This document shows, in pieces, positions 31,044-39,038 of a DNA stretch of 40,407 nt; the stretch's first letter is position 1; each line of letters opens with the position of its first letter. The stretch spans positions 1-40,407 of the forward strand of contig CAZNVB010000191.1 in NCBI GenBank assembly GCA_964576265.1. The letters run 5' to 3'. This DNA comes from CAZNVB01 sp964576265 (GTDB taxonomy: Bacteria; Acidobacteriota; Aminicenantia; Aminicenantales; UBA8522). The notes beneath the pieces were generated by a model. It saw only the letters and a list, made by a program, of their open reading frames with translations, was not told the origin of the DNA and did no database searches. The translations under genes and the position numbers were made by a program.

Positions 31044-32969
31044 CTATTCCGTGCGCTCGAATCGGGAGAGGATGTCGGAGTTGACCTTCATGAACAGATC
31101 ATAGTTCATGGTGACCTCTTCCTGTTCCCGGAGTCTATCAAGAAAGGCCTGGAGGAAACGGTTTTTCTTGGCCTCAAGAAACTTTTCTCGTTCGCTCTCG
31201 ATCGTCTTGTCGAATTCCTCTCGGCTGGCGTCTTTTCTCTCCAGCACGCGGAGAAGGGCGTACCCTTCGGAATATTCGATCGGCGGGCTGATTTCATTGG
31301 GAGGCAAACGAAAGGCCAGATCGTCGATCGTCGGATTCTCTCCGATGACGGCCAGGTATTGCTCTCTTTTATGTTCTTTGATGATCTGGTATTCGAGCCC
31401 CAGCTTCGAAGCGGCCTCTTCCCAGTTTTTCCCTTGAAGCTCGGAGCGGGCCTGCTCGATCCTCGCTTTGGCACGCTCCTTTTTTCTGGCGAGCTCGAAA
31501 TCTTTCTCGACCTCTTCTCTCACCTCCTCGAGCCTGGCCGGCCGGGGAGGTTCGATCTTCTGGAGCTCGACCAGGCCGGTGCCGGTGAAGGTGGCGATCG
31601 GCAGGGAGACTTCCTTCTCTTTCAGGCCGAAAAGAGCCTGGCTGATCGAGCCGGAAGGGTCGAAGTCCTCCAATGCTTGACCCGATTTGAGCAGGCCGGT
31701 GCTCTTGACCTTGAGGCCGGCTTTCTGGGCGGCGACATCGAGGCTTTTCTCCCGTCGGGCGGCTTTTTCCAGCCGGGAGATTCTTTCCCCGGCCAGGTCT
31801 CTGGCTTTCTGGTCCTCGATGATTCCTCGGATCCGTGGCTTGACCTCCTCGAGGGGTTGGATTTTTTCCGGCTCCTTGGCGGTGACTTTGAGAATCGCGT
31901 TTCCGTCCGGCCTTTCAATGCTTGCGGAGACTTCCCCCGGGTTCAAGTTTTCGATCGCTCCTTTTTCCCGGGCGGAAAGGGTTCGCCAGTCGTCGTATCC
32001 CCAATCGCCCCCGTCTTTAGCTCTTTCGTCGCCGGAGTATTCCCTGGCTAGGGCGGCAAAATCCTCGCCCTTGGAGATTCGGTCGAGAAGAGCTTGAGTT
32101 TCCCCGTCCAGAACCTCCTTTGTCTTGCCGGCAAAAGCCAGAAGAATCCGGCTGACTCGGATTCTTGCCGGCACCTTGAACTGGCTGAGATTGTCTTTGT
32201 AGTATTTCTCGATTTCGGAATCGGCGACCTGGATCTCTTTCCTGACATCCTCATTCAACAGAAAAACATACACCCCCTCCCGGCGCTCCGGGAGCTCATA
32301 GCGGTTCTGGTTTTGGTTGAAGTAAGCCTGGATTTCATCCGCCGTGGCGGCGGGAAGATCGGTGATCTTGCTCTCGGCGAGCAACACATATTCGATTCTC
32401 GCGCTCTCGGTCTGCTTTTTGTAGCTTTCCCAGAGCTCTTCGGGGGTGACGGCGATTCCGGCCGTAAGGAGCCGGATGAGCTTATTGAGGACGATTTCCC
32501 TTTTCAGGCCGCTTTCGAATTCCGCCAGCGAGGTCCGATTGTAGTCGAGGATGCGTCGGTATTCCTCGAAGCCGATGAATTTACCATCCCTCTGGAAGAG
32601 GGAGATGATTCTCTCCCGGATCTCCTCATTCGAGGCCGTGATCCCCATCTCCTGGGCTTTCTTTTCCAGGAGTTTCTGCTGGATCATCTGTTCGAGGACC
32701 TGCTGCGGAATGTTGAGCTGCTGGATGAACTGCTTGTTCAATTCCTTAAATTCCCTCTGCAGGGCTTCAAGCCTCTGCCGCAGAGTCTGGTAATAGTCGT
32801 CGATCAGAATTCGGTCGCCGCCGACCCTGGCGATGGTCTCGCTCCGGGATTTTTCTCCCAGCCGGCCGGCGCCGCCCCAGACAGCGAAAATGGCGATGAC
32901 GAAGGTGGCAATGACGATCCAGAGCGTCGGGGCGAGAGATTTGACGTTTTTTCTCATGGTTTTTAGCAT
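31044..32969 (-). CDS. ppiD: PpiD/SurA-family peptidyl-prolyl isomerase
   Basis: A 641-residue membrane-anchored periplasmic foldase. A short basic cytoplasmic end leads to one membrane span (TLWIVIATFVIAIFAVWGGAG), a SurA-N-like helical chaperone region (about 60-200: QQVLEQMIQQKLLEKKAQEMG, ERIISLFQRDGKF), a parvulin domain (about 265-355, with RVSRILLAFAG, GEDFAALAREYSGD and GGDWGYDDW), and a long C-terminal region with a second parvulin-like module (LQGKNWEEAASKLG, DDLAFRLPPNEISPPIEY). This is the PpiD layout. It is the last gene of the ispH-rpsA operon. ATG 32969 follows GAGGTGAAGCC. Confidence 0.9.
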   Translation of the reverse strand: MLKTMRKNVKSLAPTLWIVIATFVIAIFAVWGGAGRLGEKSRSETIARVGGDRILIDDYYQTLRQRLEALQREFKELNKQFIQQLNIPQQVLEQMIQQKLLEKKAQEMGITASNEEIRERIISLFQRDGKFIGFEEYRRILDYNRTSLAEFESGLKREIVLNKLIRLLTAGIAVTPEELWESYKKQTESARIEYVLLAESKITDLPAATADEIQAYFNQNQNRYELPERREGVYVFLLNEDVRKEIQVADSEIEKYYKDNLSQFKVPARIRVSRILLAFAGKTKEVLDGETQALLDRISKGEDFAALAREYSGDERAKDGGDWGYDDWRTLSAREKGAIENLNPGEVSASIERPDGNAILKVTAKEPEKIQPLEEVKPRIRGIIEDQKARDLAGERISRLEKAARREKSLDVAAQKAGLKVKSTGLLKSGQALEDFDPSGSISQALFGLKEKEVSLPIATFTGTGLVELQKIEPPRPARLEEVREEVEKDFELARKKERAKARIEQARSELQGKNWEEAASKLGLEYQIIKEHKREQYLAVIGENPTIDDLAFRLPPNEISPPIEYSEGYALLRVLERKDASREEFDKTIESEREKFLEAKKNRFLQAFLDRLREQEEVTMNYDLFMKVNSDILSRFERTE

Positions 32970-33014
32970 GGCTTCACCTCAATTCTCGGCCGATAGATTT
33001 CGACCGGCCGATGT

Positions 33015-34160
33015 TCACGTCTCTTTCATCAAATTTCGAGCAATAACCAGGCGCTGAATTTCCGAAGTCCCTTCATAGATGGTCATCACTCGGGCGTCGC
33101 GATAGAGGCGCTCGATCTCATATTCTTTGGAATAGCCGTATCCGCCGTGGATCTGAAGGGCGAGATAGGCGATCTTGTTGGCTGCCTCGGTAGCGAAGAG
33201 CTTGGCCATCGCCGCCTCTTTGGAATAGCTCAGTCCGCGGTCATAATAATTTGCCGCCTTGTAGGTCAAGAGCCGCGAGGCTTCGGCCAGAGTGGCGATA
33301 TCGGCGATCATGACCTGGATGGCCTGGAATTCGGAAATTTTTTTGCCGAAGGCCTCGCGCTGCTTCGCATACCGAACAGCCAGCTCGAGCGCTTGTTGCG
33401 AGAGACCGACGGCCTGGGCGGCGATCCCGATTCGGCTGCCGTCGAGTCCGTGCAGGGCGACGGCCGCACCTCGTCCTTCGCCACCGAGGAGGTTCTCGGC
33501 CGGAACCCGGCAGTCCTCCAGGGAGATTTCGGCGGTGACCGAGGAATGAAGCCCCATCTTCTCTTCGATGCGGGCGACCCGGAACCCGGGAAAATCCTTT
33601 TCCACGATGAAGGCGCTCAGCTTGGCCGATTCCGCCTCGCCTCCCGTCTTGGCAATGATGATCAAGGCGTCGGCCTCCGACCCGGTGGAGACCCAAGCCT
33701 TCGTGCCGTTGAGAATATACTCAGAGCCGGATCGGACGGCCCGGGTTTTGAGGCCTGTCGCGTCCGACCCGGCGCCCGGCTCCGTCAAGGCGAAAGCTCC
33801 GAGGATCTCCCCCCGGGCGGCGGGAGGCAAATATTTCTTCTTCTGTTCCGTCGTGCCGAAGTCGAGGATGGAGTTGCAGAAAAGAGACGCGTGTACGCTG
33901 GTGATCAGACAGACGGTCGGCGAAACCCGACTCAATTCTTCCAGGGCGATGATCAATGTCAGATAGTCGGTGCGCGTTCCTCCGTACTCGGCCGGAACCG
34001 TCATTCCGAGGAATCCAAGCTCGGCCATCCGACGGACGATCTCGGTTGGGAAAGCATGCCGACTTTCGTAGTCGGCGATCTTCGGTCCGATCTCATTCCG
34101 GGCGAAATCCCGGACGAGCTGTAAAAGCAAGCGCTGGTCTTCGTTGAGGTCGAAATTCAT
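33015..34160 (-). CDS. acyl-CoA dehydrogenase, short-chain type
   Basis: A complete 381-residue flavoenzyme. Visible are the N-terminal helical domain (NFDLNEDQRLLLQLVRDFA), FALTEPGAGSD (FAD/substrate loop), KAWVSTGSEAD, the beta-domain, YAKQREAFGKKISEFQAIQ, QIHGGYGYSKEYEIERLYRDAR and the catalytic base in IYEGTSEIQRLVIARNL (E363). The Glu position is that of short-chain (butyryl-CoA-type) dehydrogenases. It oxidises acyl-CoA to enoyl-CoA and passes electrons to electron-transferring flavoprotein, not seen here. It overlaps the HIT gene as ATGA. Confidence 0.95.
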   Translation of the reverse strand: MNFDLNEDQRLLLQLVRDFARNEIGPKIADYESRHAFPTEIVRRMAELGFLGMTVPAEYGGTRTDYLTLIIALEELSRVSPTVCLITSVHASLFCNSILDFGTTEQKKKYLPPAARGEILGAFALTEPGAGSDATGLKTRAVRSGSEYILNGTKAWVSTGSEADALIIIAKTGGEAESAKLSAFIVEKDFPGFRVARIEEKMGLHSSVTAEISLEDCRVPAENLLGGEGRGAAVALHGLDGSRIGIAAQAVGLSQQALELAVRYAKQREAFGKKISEFQAIQVMIADIATLAEASRLLTYKAANYYDRGLSYSKEAAMAKLFATEAANKIAYLALQIHGGYGYSKEYEIERLYRDARVMTIYEGTSEIQRLVIARNLMKET

Positions 34161-34672
34161 CTTGGTTTCTTCTTGGAGGAGCCGCCCTTTTCTTTGTCGA
34201 AAAGGGGCCGAAGCTGGCTGTAAACGCTGTTCAGATCTTCCACCATCACCCGGGTCCGGCCGACCAGGGGCATGAAATTTGAGTCTCCCTGCCAGCGGGG
34301 AATGACGTGGAGGTGATAATGGTGGACAACCCCGGCTCCCGCACTCCGTCCGAGATTCAGGCCGACATTGAAACCCTGGGGGCGATACCGTTTCTTCAAG
34401 ACGCGGAGCGAGAGCTTGAGCAGTTCGGTGAGCTCGTCGCTCGCCTCCTTCGGGGTTCTTTCCAAAGACGCAGTATGTCGATAGGGCGCGATCATCAGGT
34501 GGCCCGGATTGTAGGGAAATTTATTCAGAATGACAAAGTTGAATTTTCCTCGATAGAGGATATAGGTCGCTCCGTCGTCAGAAGATCTTAGGGCCCGGCA
34601 GAAAATGCAGCCGCGCATCCGGAAGACCGCCTTGACGTAATCCCCTCGCCAGGGGGCCGAAAGATATTCCAT
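34157..34672 (-). CDS. HIT-family hydrolase, Ap4A phosphorylase/Fhit-like
   Basis: A 171-residue histidine-triad protein. The nucleotide-binding pattern H-x-H-x-H is seen in VVHHYHLHVIP (H118, H120, H122), and the substrate loop in NVGLNLGRSAGAGV. A C-x-x-C pair (MRGCIFC, C22 and C25) near the N-terminus is common in zinc-binding members of this branch. NKFPYNPGHLMIAPYRH is the usual central block. Family members cleave dinucleoside polyphosphates or AMP derivatives; the true substrate is unknown. It shares one base with the HU stop (TAATG) and four with the next gene. Confidence 0.9.
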   Translation of the reverse strand: MEYLSAPWRGDYVKAVFRMRGCIFCRALRSSDDGATYILYRGKFNFVILNKFPYNPGHLMIAPYRHTASLERTPKEASDELTELLKLSLRVLKKRYRPQGFNVGLNLGRSAGAGVVHHYHLHVIPRWQGDSNFMPLVGRTRVMVEDLNSVYSQLRPLFDKEKGGSSKKKPR

Positions 34673-34947
34673 TATTTATTGATCATCTCCTTGAGAAGCT
34701 TGCTCGGTTTGAAATAGAGGACCTTCTTGGGCGGGACTTTGACCAGGGCCCCGGTTCTCGGATTGCGGCCGGCGCGGGAAGTCCTTTTGCGGAAGCGAAA
34801 ACTGCCGAACCCCCGGATTTCGATTTCCTCCCCCTTGAGAATGGCCTCTTTAATCGACTGGAAAAAGAGGTTGACCCCCTCTTCGGCTTCTTGCTTGGAG
34901 ATGTCCAATTCCCGAGCAATTTTGCTGATCAGGTCGGCCTTAATCAT
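34672..34947 (-). CDS. HU/IHF-family DNA-binding protein
   Basis: A 91-residue nucleoid protein. N-terminal dimerising helices (MIKADLISKIARELDISKQEAEE, given in two parts: MIKADLISKIA and ISKQEAEE), the beta-saddle (EIEIRGFGSFRFRKR) and the DNA-binding arms (RAGRNPRTGALVKVPPKKV) are all present, ending KPSKLLKEMINK. HU and IHF subunits cannot be separated with certainty from this alone. It overlaps rpsA by 8 bases and the HIT gene by one, so its supply is tied to S1 translation. Confidence 0.95.
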   Translation of the reverse strand: MIKADLISKIARELDISKQEAEEGVNLFFQSIKEAILKGEEIEIRGFGSFRFRKRTSRAGRNPRTGALVKVPPKKVLYFKPSKLLKEMINK

Positions 34948-36685
34948 GTTTTCCCTCCTTTTCTTCGCTCCCTCTTTTTGGCGGACGGATTTTCTTGAAC
35001 TTATCGGCCATGAGATCGCCGAGCGTCAGCCGGTCATCCTGGCTGCGAACGAACTTCTGGTACTCCAACTTCTGGATTTCCAGCTGGGCGAGCCGGAAGC
35101 TGAGCGAGATCTTTTTTTCCTTGGAGTTCAGCTTGATGATTTTGGCGACCCGCTCTTCGCCCACTGAAAAATCCTGGGCCGGGTTTTCGATTTTTCTTTC
35201 ATCCAGCTCGGAAAGGAAGACGACGCCTTCAATCCCGGGCGTGATCTCGACGAAGACGCCGAAATCGGCAATCCGGACGATCCGAACTTTGACCAGATCC
35301 CCGACCTTGTGGCGAGAAAAGAAATCCTCCCAGATGTCGCCGGCGAGCTGCTTGATGCCCAAAGAAACCTTTTGCTTCTCGACGTCGATGTTCAGGATGA
35401 CGGCTTCGACCTCCTGGCCGACGGCCAGCCGCAACGAAGGATGCTTGACTTTTTCCCAGGAAATGTCCGAGACATGGATCAGACCCTCGATCCCCGGCTC
35501 GACTTCCACAAAAGCCCCGAAGTCGGTGAGGCTGGTGATTTTTCCCTTGATTCTGGAACCGGGAGCGTATTTTTGTCTCAGGAGCTCAAGCGGATGAGGA
35601 GTCGATTGCTTGAGTCCCAGCGAGATCCGCTTGGTCTCCGGGTTGATATCCAGGATGGCGACCACGACCTCCTCGCCGAGAGAAAGGATTTTCTTGGGAT
35701 GGATCATTTTCCGCGACCAGGTCAGGTCGGAAATATGCACCAGCCCTTCGATTCCTTTTTCGAGCTCGACGAAAGCTCCGAAATCCGTCAGGCTGACGAC
35801 TTTGCCTTTGACCTTTTGACCGACGGCATACCTCTGGAGGATGTTTTTCCAGGGGTCTTCGGTCAGCTGTTTATAGCCGAGGGAAATTTTTTCCTCTTTC
35901 TCGTTGAAATCGAGAACGACGGCCTCGACTTCCTGGCCGACCTGAAAGAGCTCCGAAGGATGACCGATTTTCCCCCAGGACATATCCGATACGTGAAGCA
36001 GGCCTTCGATCCCGCCAAGGTCGATGAAGACCCCGAAGTTCGTTACCGATTTCACCTGACCCTTGATTTTTTCGCCTTTGACCAGCCGGCTGAAGACACG
36101 CCTTTTTTTCTTTTCCCGCTCGTCTTGGAGGAAAAGCCTGCGGGAGAGAACGGCGTTTTCACTTTTCCGGTCGAACTTGATAACTTTGAACTTGAATGTC
36201 TGCCCGACGAGCTCTTCCGGTTTGCGAACGGCCTTGACGTCGGCATGGCTGTCGGGCAGGAAGGCGCTGATCCCGACGTCGACATCGTAGCCCGTCTTGC
36301 CCTTCGCCATCACCTTGCCCGTCACCCAACCTTTGGTGGTGTAAGCTTTTTCCAACTGATCCAGGGCGCGCAGGACATCGGCTCTCTTCTTGGAAAGGAT
36401 GAGATATCCCTCGCGGTCGGTCTTTTCCAGAATGGCTTCGATTTCTTCCCCCGGCCGAATTTTTTTTGCTTCGGCCTCGGAGATCTCCTCCAGCGGAATC
36501 ATCCCCTCCGATTTGAAACCGATATCGACGAGCACTCCAGACGGCGTGACCTTGATCACTTTTCCCCGGATGATTTTCCCCGGGGTGATTTCCTTGGTGC
36601 TGAACTGGTACTTGTCGAGGAGATGCTCATAGTCTTCCATGGTCATTTTTTCGTCTTTGTCGGCGTGTTTTTTTAGCTCTGCCAT
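34940..36685 (-). CDS. rpsA: 30S ribosomal protein S1
   Basis: A 581-residue S1 with six S1 (OB-fold) repeats in tandem, from about residue 30 to 530. The repeats are recognised by segments such as GKIIRGKVIKVTPSGVLVDI, GEKIKGQVKSVTNFGVFIDL, GQKVKGKVVSLTDFGAFVEL, GSRIKGKITSLTDFGAFVEV and GDLVKVRIVRIADFGVFVEI. S1 helps mRNA bind the 30S subunit. It begins inside the ispH gene (13-base overlap), after GGGAG. The ispH-rpsA pairing is well known; here the two are separate proteins, not fused as in some bacteria. Confidence 0.97.
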   Translation of the reverse strand: MAELKKHADKDEKMTMEDYEHLLDKYQFSTKEITPGKIIRGKVIKVTPSGVLVDIGFKSEGMIPLEEISEAEAKKIRPGEEIEAILEKTDREGYLILSKKRADVLRALDQLEKAYTTKGWVTGKVMAKGKTGYDVDVGISAFLPDSHADVKAVRKPEELVGQTFKFKVIKFDRKSENAVLSRRLFLQDEREKKKRRVFSRLVKGEKIKGQVKSVTNFGVFIDLGGIEGLLHVSDMSWGKIGHPSELFQVGQEVEAVVLDFNEKEEKISLGYKQLTEDPWKNILQRYAVGQKVKGKVVSLTDFGAFVELEKGIEGLVHISDLTWSRKMIHPKKILSLGEEVVVAILDINPETKRISLGLKQSTPHPLELLRQKYAPGSRIKGKITSLTDFGAFVEVEPGIEGLIHVSDISWEKVKHPSLRLAVGQEVEAVILNIDVEKQKVSLGIKQLAGDIWEDFFSRHKVGDLVKVRIVRIADFGVFVEITPGIEGVVFLSELDERKIENPAQDFSVGEERVAKIIKLNSKEKKISLSFRLAQLEIQKLEYQKFVRSQDDRLTLGDLMADKFKKIRPPKRGSEEKEGKHD

Positions 36686-37551
36686 TGGACCGTTGTCTCC
36701 CTTTGAGAATAATGTTCGATGCAGCGTTGAATTTTCGCCACGGCTTCCGAGATGGCCTCGGGCGGGGTGGAGGCTCCGCCGGAAATGCCGATTCGTTTCG
36801 ATCCCCGGAGCAACTGGGGAGTGATCTCCGAGGCGTTTTCGATAAGATGCGTGTTCGCCAGAACCCGCTTGGAGATCTGATATAACTGGGCCGTATTGGA
36901 GCTTTTTTTCCCGCCGACGACGAAGAGCGTATCCACCCGAGATGCGAGGTCAGAGGTGGATTTCTGCCGGCTTCGGGTGAAGCGGCAGATCGTGTTATAG
37001 ACCCGAAGCTCTTCCGTCTTCTCGATCAGGACGGCGACGACCCGGCCGAAGCGAAAAACATCCTGGGTCGATTGAGCCAGGACGGCCCGTCTTTTTTTCT
37101 GGGGCAGTTTGCCGGCTTGGGCTTCGTTTTCAATGACTCGGCCGCGGCCGCGGCTGTAGCCGAGCAATCCCTTGATTTCCGGATGACGGGGATCGCCGAC
37201 GATGATGACGTCTTCGCCGCTTTTCGCCAGTCGGGCGACGAGGTCCTGAATTTTTTTGACGATCGGGCAGGTGGCGTCGACAACCTGAACTCTCTTGTTC
37301 TTGAGGAGGCGGTAAACATCCGGCGCGACGCCATGACTCCGAATAATCACCGTTCCGCCCGAAATCGATTCCGGATGTTCGACCGAGTGGACGCCTCTGG
37401 CTTCCAGGTCGGCGATGGTCCGAGGGTTGTGGATGAGTTCGCCCAAAGTCAAGACCGGGCCTTCGGTTCGGCGCCTTGTCTGGAGAGCCATCTGCATGGC
37501 ACGACGGACACCGTAGCAAAAGCCTGAGTTCCGGGCGACGATGATTTCCAT
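36673..37551 (-). CDS. ispH: 4-hydroxy-3-methylbut-2-enyl diphosphate reductase
   Basis: A 292-residue iron-sulfur enzyme, last step of the methylerythritol-phosphate route to isoprenoids. The three cluster cysteines are in GFCYGV (C12), VVDATCPIV (C95) and YNTICRFT (C189). IIRSHGVAP, VGGKKSSNT and ISGGASTPPEAI complete the family pattern. I chose ATG 37551; a TTG four codons earlier would leave a leader of only a few bases from the predicted transcription start. It is the first gene of the ispH-rpsA-HU-HIT-dehydrogenase-ppiD operon. Confidence 0.96.
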   Translation of the reverse strand: MEIIVARNSGFCYGVRRAMQMALQTRRRTEGPVLTLGELIHNPRTIADLEARGVHSVEHPESISGGTVIIRSHGVAPDVYRLLKNKRVQVVDATCPIVKKIQDLVARLAKSGEDVIIVGDPRHPEIKGLLGYSRGRGRVIENEAQAGKLPQKKRRAVLAQSTQDVFRFGRVVAVLIEKTEELRVYNTICRFTRSRQKSTSDLASRVDTLFVVGGKKSSNTAQLYQISKRVLANTHLIENASEITPQLLRGSKRIGISGGASTPPEAISEAVAKIQRCIEHYSQRETTVQWQS

Positions 37552-37575
37552 GCGATCCGGCAAAAACGATGCCTT

Positions 37576-37604
37576 ATCCTATCCAAACAGGCGGCGTTTG
37601 TCAA
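37576..37604 (-). promoter_or_regulatory. promoter of the ispH-rpsA operon
   Basis: On the minus strand TTGACA (37599-37604), 17 bp, TAGGAT (37576-37581). The -35 is perfect and spacing ideal. Transcription would begin near 37569, about 18 bases before ATG 37551. Confidence 0.6.
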
Positions 37605-37753
37605 TGCTAAGTGTAGGCAGAACCGCCATTTAGCCGAGCTTCGAAGGATGGACGAGGATTCCGTTTGGGGTTTGAAGAAGCGGAGAATCGGCGGCTCGGC
37701 TTTGGCCGCTCGTCGGGCAGGTATGAAAGGACGACGCTGTTTGATTCAGGGCC

Positions 37754-38893
37754 TTAATCCGACGAATGAAGGAAGGCGCCGACTCCTCTTTCCCGAACCT
37801 CTTCAGCTTCTGGGAGACCCTCGATTTCGATTGCCCTGTCAGGTTCGAGCTCGGAAAAGCTCGAGACGAGCGCCCGCAGGGCTGCGAGATGGCGAGCGAC
37901 TCGGTGAGCCAGGGGGATGCCCTCTTTGCCGTAGGGGACGAAAAGCCAGCCGAGCTTGGAGGCCTTTTCGTAGAACTTATCGCGGCCGTCCACGATGAGA
38001 GAGGATGATGGCCTGCCCTTGAGGCGGCCGTGCGAGGCGTTCGGGGTTTCAAGGAGGACGGCCCGGATTCCGGCGTGGTCGCCCCACTCTCGATGAGTCA
38101 GTCCGCGCAAGTTGGGCGGCGAAGCCTCGAGGCGGATTTCGTATCCCTCCGATTGAAGCTCCATCATCGCCATGGCCGCAAGCTCGGCACTGTTTTCGTG
38201 GAATACGATGGCGTTGATCACCGGATACTCGGGGGCCGACTCGTGAAGGTCGATGCCGAAGTCGATTTCTTCCCGGCGGATCAGCTCCATAATGGAAAAA
38301 GCGACTCTTTCCGTCAAAGATCCGTTCGGCCGGCCGGGGTAACAACGATTAAGATTTCTGGCTTCGTTTCCGGCGAGCTTCTGGCCGGCGGGATTTATGT
38401 AGATGGCCGGATCAGGCCACTGATCGACGGGATTGGTCAGCCTGGAGCCCAGCCGGAAGGCTCTCGACCCGGTCGGGGTGGGAACATAGAATCGCTGGGG
38501 ATTTCCCTCCTGGGGATCGCTGTGGCTAAAACCGCTCGCGTTCGCCCGGGGAATGATCAAGATCGTCCCGCGTTCGACGCGGATGTTCTCGACGAGCAGA
38601 ACAGCCGTGACAAAGCCGGCCGGCTCGTTGGGATGAGTGCCGCCGATGATGAGGAGATTTCCTCCGGGCTTGTTCCCCTTAAAAATAAAGACGTCCGTAT
38701 CTCCTTGGGTTTTTCGGATGGGAAGAAAATATTCGCTGAGCCTCTTTTGCTCGCGGAGGCCGGGGCTGGGATAAATCCTTTCCGCCCGGTGCATGCGGAT
38801 AAAACTGCGGCCGGAGAGAAAGCTGAGGACGAAAGCGAAGATCAGGCAGGCCAAAGCGTGGAGCGGCCGGGCCTGATCTCCTCTGGTGCTCAT
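37754..38893 (-). CDS. M14-type deacylase, AstE/AspA-like, membrane-anchored
   Basis: A 379-residue zinc metallohydrolase. An N-terminal membrane span (LHALACLIFAFVLSFLSG) probably anchors it with the enzyme outside the cytoplasm. Zinc ligands are in IIGGTHPNEPAGF (H87, E90) and likely IDLHESAPEY; substrate-carboxylate residues in NLNRCYPG; the catalytic Glu in VLLETPNA. This matches succinylglutamate desuccinylase/aspartoacylase-like carboxypeptidases. Whether it removes an amino acid or an acyl group is not readable here. Its start overlaps the stop of the 47-residue membrane protein (ATGA). Confidence 0.82.
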   Translation of the reverse strand: MSTRGDQARPLHALACLIFAFVLSFLSGRSFIRMHRAERIYPSPGLREQKRLSEYFLPIRKTQGDTDVFIFKGNKPGGNLLIIGGTHPNEPAGFVTAVLLVENIRVERGTILIIPRANASGFSHSDPQEGNPQRFYVPTPTGSRAFRLGSRLTNPVDQWPDPAIYINPAGQKLAGNEARNLNRCYPGRPNGSLTERVAFSIMELIRREEIDFGIDLHESAPEYPVINAIVFHENSAELAAMAMMELQSEGYEIRLEASPPNLRGLTHREWGDHAGIRAVLLETPNASHGRLKGRPSSSLIVDGRDKFYEKASKLGWLFVPYGKEGIPLAHRVARHLAALRALVSSFSELEPDRAIEIEGLPEAEEVRERGVGAFLHSSD

Positions 38894-39033
38894 TTGATGA
38901 GGCAGAGTCGGAGCAGAAGAAGAACGAGAACGAGGACGGCCGAAAGCTGGTCCTGGAATTTTTTGGAGCGAAAAATAAGCCAGACGAAATGGACGCTCAG
39001 ATAGAGGACGATGAGAAGATAAAAGAATCGCAT
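38890..39033 (-). CDS. 47-residue membrane protein
   Basis: A very short gene between the permease and the deacylase. The peptide begins MRFFYLLIVLYLSVHFVWLIF, has a polar turn RSKKFQDQ, then SAVLVLVLLLLRLCLIK: two hydrophobic spans in a hairpin. The ATG at 39033 is 5 bases after the permease stop, and its own stop overlaps the deacylase start as ATGA. No ribosome site is visible, but the position between two coupled genes and the membrane character support a real gene. It is far smaller than a DctQ subunit; its role is unknown. Confidence 0.5.
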   Translation of the reverse strand: MRFFYLLIVLYLSVHFVWLIFRSKKFQDQLSAVLVLVLLLLRLCLIK

Positions 39034-39038
39034 GGCCG

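Noticed and set aside
35309..36676. 455-codon plus-strand ORF
   Set aside because: It is fully antisense to rpsA, whose six S1 repeats are certain; the long open frame is a product of codon bias.
37564..37753. 190-base gap between ispH and the M14-type gene
   Set aside because: Apart from the ispH promoter it holds only short imperfect hairpins and no gene with a ribosome site; overlapping ORFs extend antisense or out of frame into the M14 gene.
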